64,000 bases of DNA from Pseudoips prasinana. Lineage: Eukaryota > Arthropoda > Insecta > Lepidoptera > Nolidae. Made by a program: the position numbers and the translations under genes. The DNA lies in NCBI GenBank assembly GCA_951640165.1, contig OX621234.1, positions 30,942,549 to 31,006,548 on the forward strand, written 5' to 3'. Under the pieces are notes generated by a model. It worked only from the letters and a program-made list of their open reading frames with translations. It was not told the DNA's origin and ran no database searches. This document shows positions 56,692-64,000 of this stretch, piece by piece (positions within the stretch are counted from its first letter, which is position 1; every line of letters begins with the position of its first letter).

Positions 56692-56822
56692 CAGCACATC
56701 AAGCTACTCCAATCTGTCAAATTTCCCCAATTGAAAGTGAACCTTATACTTATATGATAAAGTTGAAAATCTATAAAAGAAATTTGACAGTTTGTGGTAG
56801 CTGGACGTGCTGGCGTCTGTAC
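56692..56822. mobile_element. CAGACGCCAGCAC palindromic MITE, copy 5
   Basis: GTACAGACACCAGCACATC start, GACGTGCTGGCGTCTGTAC end; TA-type flanks. Confidence 0.68.
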
Positions 56823-56939
56823 TTAAATGGAGGTAATTAAAACAGGATTACGCCCAAATTTACTCGAAACTGTTGTATGTACATCAGTCTTGCATATTAG
56901 ACACCTTACTACTTCAAATTCAATCAAATAACAGCTACC

Positions 56940-57235
56940 AAGTGCGTTTCATCCCGGGACATTATACATACACGGCCATCTTAACCCAAATTAAGCAGAG
57001 CTTGTACTATGGAAATCCGATAGCTGATATACTACCTACATATACTACTTATCTTTTGTAAACATATACTTATATAGATAATTTCCAGACACAGGACAAT
57101 CAGACATGTTCACGCACACAAATATCTGTCCTGGGTGGGAATCGACCCACGAGGCCACGACCTGCAGCGTGAAAGGCAAGCATCTACAAACTACGCAACG
57201 CCAACTGGCCCGTCAAATCTCTCTTCTGAGCTTTA
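56940..57235 (-). mobile_element. tRNA-derived SINE, reverse
   Basis: TCCCGGGACATTATACATAC, TTAAGCAGAGCTTGTACTAT, ACAATCAGACATGTTCACGC and GGTGGGAATCGACCCACGAG (complement of B box), ending GCCAACTGGCCCGTCAAATC. Confidence 0.65.
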
Positions 57236-58194
57236 AAAACTTGTGTTAAAAAAAAAACCCAAGAACATGCCACTTTATCTGAGAATGGACCAAATCAAAA
57301 CATATAGTAAAAAGTCAATGAATACTAAATAAGCGTTGGCAGCAGAGTATAATATCCTCCTGGTTGAATTTGAGCCATGGTAGCCAGTTTCGATGTGCAT
57401 AAGTGAGTGCACTTTCTATTTCCTTACTCACATTATCGGATGGGACACCTAGGTGGTATAGAAACGATGGCTTTATGTCCTCTCCGAGATACGAAGGTGT
57501 AAAACCGCCATATTCCAGACTTTGGGTTGATCGTGTAAATATTTCTTAGCAGAAACATCCAACAATTATGTATATTTTTTGGAATTTATTTAGAGTTATT
57601 TGAATCCGGTTGCGATACATAAATACAGTTTATTTAAAATTATATTATGCTGGCCATAATCAAACGCCTGCGTAATACCGCAGAATATTCTAGATTTTGG
57701 TGTGTTATTGTCCGATATTTTTAAAAATGAATTCAGTAAATAGTTTACCACCATATTTGTTTTAGTTTGCCTTAATCCCTTCCGTTCGTTGAATACCGTA
57801 TTGTTTTTATTCCAGGCGTGATTAATTCTTTGCAATAGTCCTTATGTAAAATATTTTCAATAATCTATTTAGCAGAATACCTACCTTACTTATCACACAT
57901 TTAAAACTATATATTTACTTTCTGTACCATGAAGTAATATCAAATAAATATAGGTAAACTTAGAAGAGATTACAGATTGAGTATCAAAACTGAGAACAGA
58001 TTAATAGTCTTTAACTTAACAATAGAACCTTAATGATCGAATCTCTAGTAATATTTAATTTGTCCAGATTAAATACTTGGAGTATGCAAAAGTTGTCTAA
58101 GTTTATTTTTAATAACAACTAACTTATTTTTGGATTGAGTATAAAATCTTTGTTTAATGATGAGGTTTGGAAATAGTATGATGTGAGAACTCAC
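57236..58194. other. transporter intron or 3' region, nothing recognised
   Basis: Between exon 58195 and the candidate terminal exon at 54120. A minus-strand frame at 57596-57835 (MQRINHAWNKNNTVFNERKG) has LINE-like residues (GITQAFDYGQHNIILNKLYL resembles the reverse-transcriptase 'SKAFDxVxHxILLxKL' box), so a worn LINE piece is likely here. Confidence 0.4.
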
Positions 58195-58338
58195 TTTGGA
58201 ACGATGATGCAGCAGGGGCCGGCTCTCCGATGATGACCCATCAGCATCTAGATTTCTGGATTGAAAATCCTGAGCCATCCGAAAAAAAAGCAGCATGGCT
58301 ACCCCGAGCATGCCCGCGTATACGAAGAATTCAGTTGC
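58195..58338 (-). CDS. SLC15/POT oligopeptide transporter, last transmembrane helix and cytosolic tail
   Basis: Acceptor TATATTTCAG|GCA and donor TCCAAA|GTGAGT, 48 codons in phase 0, in phase with 63652-63759. ATEFFVYAGMLGVAMLLFF matches the final helix of the family (typically '(Q/S)xxEFFLFAGLM'). A Ser/Asp-rich tail follows with ESRPLL, an acidic-dileucine sorting signal of the ExxxLL form, in cytosolic orientation. The donor is strong. If it were not used, the frame would run to a stop at 58069-58071, giving an alternative short C-terminus. Confidence 0.85.
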
Positions 58339-58493
58339 CTGAAATATATAAACATATAATTTAACTGGCAACCTCGGCGGACTGGAACTATCAAGAACAC
58401 TTAGATGAAGATTAGAAATTTAATTCTTTTTTTTCAGGTTTTAAAATTATAAGGTTCTGTTAATTTTAACGGAGATTTAAAACTCTTAATAAG

Positions 58494-58800
58494 TTTACAT
58501 ACTAGGCTGATCAAGGTGGCAACAACTCCCTCAATTGAAAAATGACTTTACATACTGGGCTGATCAAGGTGGCAACAAATGCTTCAATTGAATAATGACT
58601 ACATACTAAACTGATCAAGGTGGCAACAACTCTCACAATTGAAAAATGACTTTACATACTGGGCTGATCAAGGTGGCAACAAATGTTTCAATTGAATAAT
58701 GACTACATACTAAACTGATCAAGGCGGCAAGAACTCCCTCAATTGCAAAATAACTTAAACATACTACGCTAATCAACGTTGCAACAACTGCCTCAATTAA
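58494..58800 (+). repeat. minisatellite of about 53 bp, six copies, alternating subtypes
   Basis: Unit: TACATACT..GCTGATCAAGGTGGCAACAA then CTCCCTCAATTGAAAAATGAC. Copies 2 and 4 share GGGCTGATC and AAATG(C/T)TTCAATTGAATAATG; copies 3 and 5 share AAACTGATC, so a two-unit period of about 105-110 bp is overlaid. It lies about 150 bp from transporter exon 58195-58338, inside the intron. Confidence 0.75.
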
Positions 58801-60258
58801 CAGAGTAGATAATAACCCTGCCTATAATTTATATTATTCCAAATTTAAAGATTCCCATTCCCATTAACTTTTCCTCTTTGCTTACATTCCCTTCCCCAGA
58901 AATGTACGAAGTATTAATGTGTTTTATAAGATGCATCAAATTGTGATTGTTACGTCTGAATGTTTTCTTTTAACCTAATCGACAAGATACGCAATTAGCT
59001 ATAACATATATGCAAATTTTGGTTAAATTTATCGCACGTATTCCCATTCCACATCTGACATTGGCAGCATTGTCGACATCGGCATAACTTGCCATTTGAA
59101 AAAAGAAGAAGAAGAACAGAGTAGATAATAAACTTAGAGTATGGACTACTTTCTAACGTCACGACGCGCGACAGGTAAAACTTTGAGAATATATTAATAA
59201 ATAAAATAAAATAAAATAAAAAAGGTTTTTATTCACGTAGACTTTAAAAAAGCGCTTGTAAATAGTCAGAACATGTTTGTAGTAATACAGTTGTTATTTC
59301 TAGTTACTTCTTACAGATATTTAGGTACACGGAATGTTAAAACATTTATACAATTTATTTTATAATGGTAGTGACATTTAGCTAGCTTGTATTAAGTTAT
59401 TGTCAAGGAGATTACGTTTAGTTGAAGTTTTTAATATTATATATTGAAATTTAAATTTTACTACATATTGTCTCAATAGTTCTGTCTATATTAAGGTATG
59501 AATTCAGTATTATTATTATAGTAAGTATAGTATAGTAAGTATAACTACTTCTTAGAAGTATGGAATGTGCTGTCTGACATTATAGACTTTAGCAACTGAA
59601 TATACATGGCTATATGACCATTTATACAATAGACAGTAAACAGGCAGGCAGTCTCTAAACTCACAGCTATGGAACGATATTCACTTTCATTTTTCAATCC
59701 CTAAAGCCTTATTGTAGGAAACCAATTTTAATTACGTGTTACATAAGACAGATAACTAATAAATTTTTAATTTTTTTTTGGTTTTTCACTAGACAGGCTA
59801 GCCCTAGTGTGAAAGCCATAAGAAAGAGTTATGCTCATTTCTGTATTTTACTCTAGTAACTAGATAAAAGGATTTATGTAACTTTACTTTGGTTAATAAA
59901 TTATCTTTATTATTATTATTCTTATAAATATTTTTAAATAGTAAAAGGTAATTTTTTGAAATAATTTCCATTCCACAGTTTTCTTTTTTGTTCAATAAAG
60001 CAATAAATTGAATTGAAGTAAGGTTATGTTATAAATTAATATATATGCTACAATGAATCTATATACTATGTACTTATTAATTAATGGTCGTATGTATTTT
60101 CCCTATAGAGTGCAAAATACTGAGTAGAAAATTTTATGAAATTTTCAGAAAATCAACATAATAATATTAGCCTTTTCGGTGTTTCTGTTAAGTTCGGTAG
60201 GATCCACACCTGTCAGCCTTGGACTATACGCATCCAGCGGCTTCGATATACAAAATAA
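58801..60258. other. transporter intron, nothing recognised
   Basis: AT-rich intron. AAAATAAAATAAAATAAAA simple repeat at about 59200. No exon signal. Confidence 0.4.
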
Positions 60259-60442
60259 CTAGCTGTGCCCCGCGGTTTTATCCGCGATAAACTTTATAAA
60301 TTATACCTATGTGTTAATCCCGGGTGTCAGCTAACTCCATACCAAATTTTATCTCAATCATTCCAGCCGTTTGGACGTAAAGAAGTAACGAACATACACA
60401 CTCATACACTCACAAACTTTCGCCTTTATAATATTAGTGAGA
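60259..60442 (-). mobile_element. Helitron-like element (Lep1 type), complete reverse copy
   Basis: A|CTAGCTGTGCCCCGCGGTTT to TTTATAATATTAGTGAGA|T; both ends and A/T flanks intact. Confidence 0.7.
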
Positions 60443-62320
60443 TATATTCATTAGGTACAGACCAAATTATCTAGAAAATTTCTTAAATTAATCATTGGTC
60501 TGGTTATTGTTCATAATAGCAGTCAAAGTTACTCAAAGTAATAAAAACTGACCGTTGTGTTTCCCCACGCTATACTTTATTGATCGCTGTTTTATTTGTA
60601 TTATGACTAATGAAGTTTTCAAATTACTTTTTTAACTAACGTTTAATTATTATCTATATATGATAATGTTATTTGGTTTCATAATAACATCTGTTCAAAA
60701 TCTGTATATTATAGTTTACTTTATAGTCTTCACCTGTACCTGTTTTACTAATTTACCATTCCTATATCTCTTCCAAGATATTATATACAATAACTAGTGA
60801 ATGGACGTAACATCGAGAACGTTATTTGATTCATTCGTTGCGTCAGATGATTCATTCATTCTTGTATAGAAAATTTATAATTTTCTGGTGAACTTTGTAT
60901 GTTGATATTCTACGCATTGTTCAGTTTAATGGGCAAACTAAGCCCCTATATAATGGTTAGATAGTATATTTATTTATTTAAGGATTCCCAACAAAGAATA
61001 AACACAATACATTCCATAAAAAAGTGCATGCAAAAAGATAGTGAGCAGTGTTCTTCTCCACTTATAGGAGACCACAGCTTCATCATTATACATAATATCC
61101 GAATTTATCACTTTTGCTGTAACATAATATGTAATACACATGTTTCTAATTGTTGTTTTGTCTGCTCCCTACGGAGAATTCTAGCTGCAATATTGTCGCT
61201 AAATATAATACGATCGGCAGCGCTCGGGTATCGATGTGGAAATTTAATTAATAAACACTGAGAGCTTAATTAATAAACACTGAGAGCGGCAGAACGAACC
61301 ATAAACAAAATTATGATGTACAAAGAAATTTAAGTACTGTATTAGTTAACTTCATTAAAATAATGAAGGTACAAGATCTCTCCCGCATCCTTTTCAGCGA
61401 CATTTATAATGGGAAATAGTATTAGATTTTACAAGAAGCTTCCAAATTATATTACTGACTTGTATGAGATACAATGCAAGACGAAAATAAAAAGGAACTC
61501 ATGGCTATGGCACTGGGCGCCTTTTGTTAACATATCTCTGGGGAAATCTTTCGTGTGACAGCTATAGGATAGATGTGACAGGAAAGATTTCGTCGCTACT
61601 ATAATTAGGTGTTGTTCTTCCTATTGCCCGCTATAGATTTCTTAACTATATAAAGTTTAGAAATCTATAGCGGGCAATAGGAAGGAAGAACAACGTTTTG
61701 GAACAGCCATATTTCCAAATAAATTGATGGAATGGAGTCCATCTAGAAAATATAGCCTTCTAATTAAATACTATAACTGGAGCAAAATCCACAGTCCTTT
61801 CGAGCATGTTTGGCCGGACCATATCGAATGGGCCGCGTGTATGGTGGTAGTCAAACTATCGAATTAGTTCCGCCTGATTAGCTTAATTTGGCCGTATTAG
61901 ATCCGGTAGTAGAATTAAAGTGCAACCGTTATCATACCCACAAGGACCGCTCTCATAGTAAATAATATAACTAATAATAATATCCTGGGACATTATTAAC
62001 ACACGGTCATCACATCACGTTCTTGTAGTATGGAAATAACTGATATAATGGAGATAACTGATATCTATACATATAATAAAATCATAGGAAAGTCAAAACT
62101 GTATATTAAATATTTTTTAAAAAGGATACTTGGGGCGTGATCTACGATCGATCGAAGCCAAAAATATAGTTTTCAGAATTCTTGTCTGTTTGTCTGTATG
62201 TATTTCCGGGCTAAACTCAAAAAATACTGAATGAATTTACTTCACATTTTGCATGAATATTACTAAGAGGTCGGGTCAACATATAGGCCACATATTATCA
62301 CGCTATCACCTACGGGAGAG
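60443..62320. other. transporter intron with one hairpin
   Basis: Hairpin at 61611-61694 (arms GTTGTTCTTCCTATTGCCCG onward; the right arm has four extra bases). A duplicated word CTTAATTAATAAACACTGAGAG lies at 61235-61290. A SINE end fragment lies at 61980-62045. Otherwise unrecognised. Confidence 0.4.
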
Positions 62321-62394
62321 GAGCTGTGATAATTTATAAAGTTTAACGCGGGTGAAACTGCGGGGCACAGCTATGTAATAATAAATGCGAAAGA

Positions 62395-62570
62395 TTGTGT
62401 CTGGGTCTAATTATCTATGTAAGCATGTTTACATAGATAATTACACCCAGACACAGGACAGCACAAACAAACATGTTCATTCGCACAAATATCTGTCCGT
62501 GGTAGGAATCGAACCCACAAATTGCGTCGTGGAAGGCAGGCTAGCAACCACGCCAACCAGCTCGTCAAAT
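62395..62570 (-). mobile_element. tRNA-derived SINE, reverse, with short inverted start
   Basis: Forward TGTGTCTGGGTCTAATTATC is immediately followed by its own complement (GATAATTACACCCAGACACA) at 62430, then ACAAACATGTTCATTCGCAC and GGTAGGAATCGAACCCACAA (complement of B box). Preceded at 62330-62376 by a Helitron-like 3' end. Confidence 0.55.
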
Positions 62571-62655
62571 GAACTTCCTAATGTCCACTGTATTAGATAC
62601 AGATAGAACATTGCAAGCATTACAGACACGATAACAATCAAATTTAAATGAATAA

Positions 62656-62904
62656 GGCTGATTTCAGAGAGACGCGCGCGGCACGCGCCGGAGGCCAGCG
62701 CGTCTCAACAGCGGCGCGTGCGAGACGCGTCACTCTGAAACGCTAGCTGCCAGTAGAGGAGCTCGGGCAGCGCAGGCCGTCGGCGCGCGTGTCACCGGCG
62801 GCGCGTTTGAACTGCGTGACTATGAAACGCAACTACTATCTAGTGTAATTGTAAGCGCGCGCGTTTGGACAGCGCTGCTCGCCGGCGCGACTCTGAAATC
62901 AGCC
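62656..62904. mobile_element. GC-rich MITE
   Basis: 249 bp with inverted ends GGCTGATTTCAGAG(A/T)and complement, flanked by TAA/TTA (consistent with TA plus A/T at the tips). Interior is packed with GCGCG and GGCGCG words in an AT-rich intron. Confidence 0.6.
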
Positions 62905-63439
62905 TTAGCTCTTTGACAACTTACATTAATTACAAACTAAGTCGCAGGTTTGATCAGAAAATTTAATTTAAGTGGTTTTGTTTAAATAGATTTACTTAAA
63001 TAAATAATGTTTTGACTATTTACAAGCGCTCTTAATGAGTTTATGTAAATAAGTGTTTTACATTTTCATTTAAAGTACCCACAGTGACTTTGTATCGTTT
63101 ACGATATAATCATATTTCAATACTTAAACATTTTTAACCACTCAGCCATTTTAAGGGTTAATAGAGTACCCTCCACTTGATCTATCATAACTTAATCTAA
63201 CCTAGCATAAAATAATATATGATTCTACGTCGTCAGAAAGAGCTACGCTAGCCAAGGACCGGCAAATAACTTACCCCACAATTTTGTCTGTCTGTTTACT
63301 AATGGATAGCTTAATTACCGGGGAATATTTTATTATTATGATCAATAAAAGTATACCATACTCCGTATAACTCATAGCCAAATAGATTTGGCTACGAGTT
63401 ATTGTGGATTATTAGCGAATATTTACTATTAAACAAGAC

Positions 63440-63620
63440 TAAAAGAATCGCCCAACCGTGACGGGTTCGAATCCCACGCAGGACTAGTATTTGTGTGCCC
63501 CATAAATAGTTGCCTTCAGTGTGGATGTACTTTATATCCGTCGATTAAATGTGTGTATGCGTGTTGCGACACAGGCATTCATTTCCCAAGTGCAGATTTA
63601 AAGCAATTTGCCATTTCTTT
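63440..63620 (+). mobile_element. tRNA-derived SINE
   Basis: GACGGGTTCGAATCCCACGC is a good B box, then TATTTGTGTGCCCCATAAAT, GTGGATGTACTTTATATCCG and TGCGACACAGGCATTCATT. Not a functional tRNA: no upstream half folds. Confidence 0.55.
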
Positions 63621-63651
63621 GATTTTACTTAGTCAGTGGCCCAGAACTCAC

Positions 63652-63759
63652 CCTAGATTCAAATAACTTAGTCTGGGCGACCAGGATCACTATCAGGTTC
63701 CCAAAGGCAACCGACACGTACCACGCAGCAATTGTTATAGTTTTCATACTCTTCGGTGC
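63652..63759 (-). CDS. SLC15/POT oligopeptide transporter, penultimate transmembrane exon
   Basis: Acceptor GATTGTTACAG|GCA and donor TCTAGG|GTGAGT, exactly 36 codons in phase 0. It reads APKSMKTITIAAWYVSVAFG then NLIVILVAQTKLFESR. This is the conserved 'AP-x-SMK ... W-x-x-(S/T)-VA-x-GN-L-I-V' segment of proton-coupled peptide transporters (SLC15, insect PepT/yin/opt1), in the penultimate membrane helix. The protein is a plasma or endolysosomal membrane carrier of di- and tripeptides. All earlier exons lie beyond the right edge of the window, so the paralogue cannot be named. Confidence 0.87.
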
Positions 63760-63864
63760 CTGTAACAATCATAAATTTACATTACTCACACATACTATAA
63801 AGCCGTGGTTACCATATTTTATGTTATTTTAATAGTTTAAAATATATCTAGCATCATATTTTAG

Positions 63865-63890
63865 TAACTGAATGAGAGAGAGAGAGAGCA
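63865..63890 (+). repeat. GA microsatellite
   Basis: GAGAGAGAGAGAGAG run near the right edge; no gene feature next to it. Confidence 0.7.
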
Positions 63891-64000
63891 ATAAAGAGCA
63901 ATCATAATTATTCTCTCTCCGAAAACTAATTATATCTCTCCGAAACCAAGGCGACTTTGTGATTATTTTTGCCCTGTGATCGACAAACTAAAGAAAAGAA

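Noticed and set aside
63455..63480. Possible tRNA gene (GGTTCGAATCC)
   Set aside because: Only the B-box half is present; no acceptor or anticodon stem can be formed. A SINE head explains it.

Overview
This looks like nuclear DNA from a moth or butterfly (Lepidoptera). It is AT-rich, has spliced genes with GT-AG introns, carries tRNA-derived SINEs, and is full of repeats typical of that order: Helitron-like elements of the Lep1 kind, LINE 3' ends finishing in a GATGATGATG tail, an R1-type LINE and many MITEs. Three host genes can be supported. All were assembled by eye from splice sites and protein similarity, with no alignment run.

1) Positions 1-5.4 kb, plus strand: the last three exons of a scabrous-like gene, encoding a secreted coiled-coil protein with a C-terminal fibrinogen-related domain. 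The 5' part lies outside the window.

2) Positions 7.4-38.7 kb, minus strand: a serine-protease homologue spread over seven small exons (38.6, 37.8, 33.3, 28.5, 25.9, 10.1 and 7.6 kb). Most open-reading-frame callers would miss it. Exon phases agree at every junction except the one joining the fifth and sixth exons. The product has a signal-peptide-like start, a short propeptide, and a trypsin fold whose catalytic His and Ser are both replaced. It ends in an unusual C-terminal extension of about 140 residues with five N-glycosylation sequons. A fragment of a duplicated exon lies at 37.0 kb.

3) Positions 54-64 kb, minus strand: the 3' end of a proton-coupled oligopeptide transporter (SLC15/POT family). 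Two exons are secure (63.7 and 58.3 kb) and a terminal exon at 54.0 kb is possible.

Mobile DNA fills the introns and the ground between genes. It includes a 5'-truncated R1/I-type LINE at 51.1-53.7 kb with one in-frame stop, a degenerate CR1/Jockey-type LINE at 35.2-36.5 kb, and many short LINE 3' ends. A piggyBac-like element at 41.1-42.4 kb carries six copies of a 16-bp palindromic motif. A 1.8-kb fold-back element at 15.9-17.7 kb has arms of about 560 bp. Several MITE families are present, one in five copies, along with at least six Helitron-like copies, tRNA-derived SINEs, and minisatellites at 49 and 58.5 kb. Perfect or near-perfect hairpins occur at 29.9, 42.9, 46.8, 56.4 and 61.6 kb. 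I found no bacterial-type operon, CRISPR array, rRNA gene or functional tRNA gene. The most notable item is the reconstructed dead-protease gene; the best structural oddity is the six-palindrome transposon.
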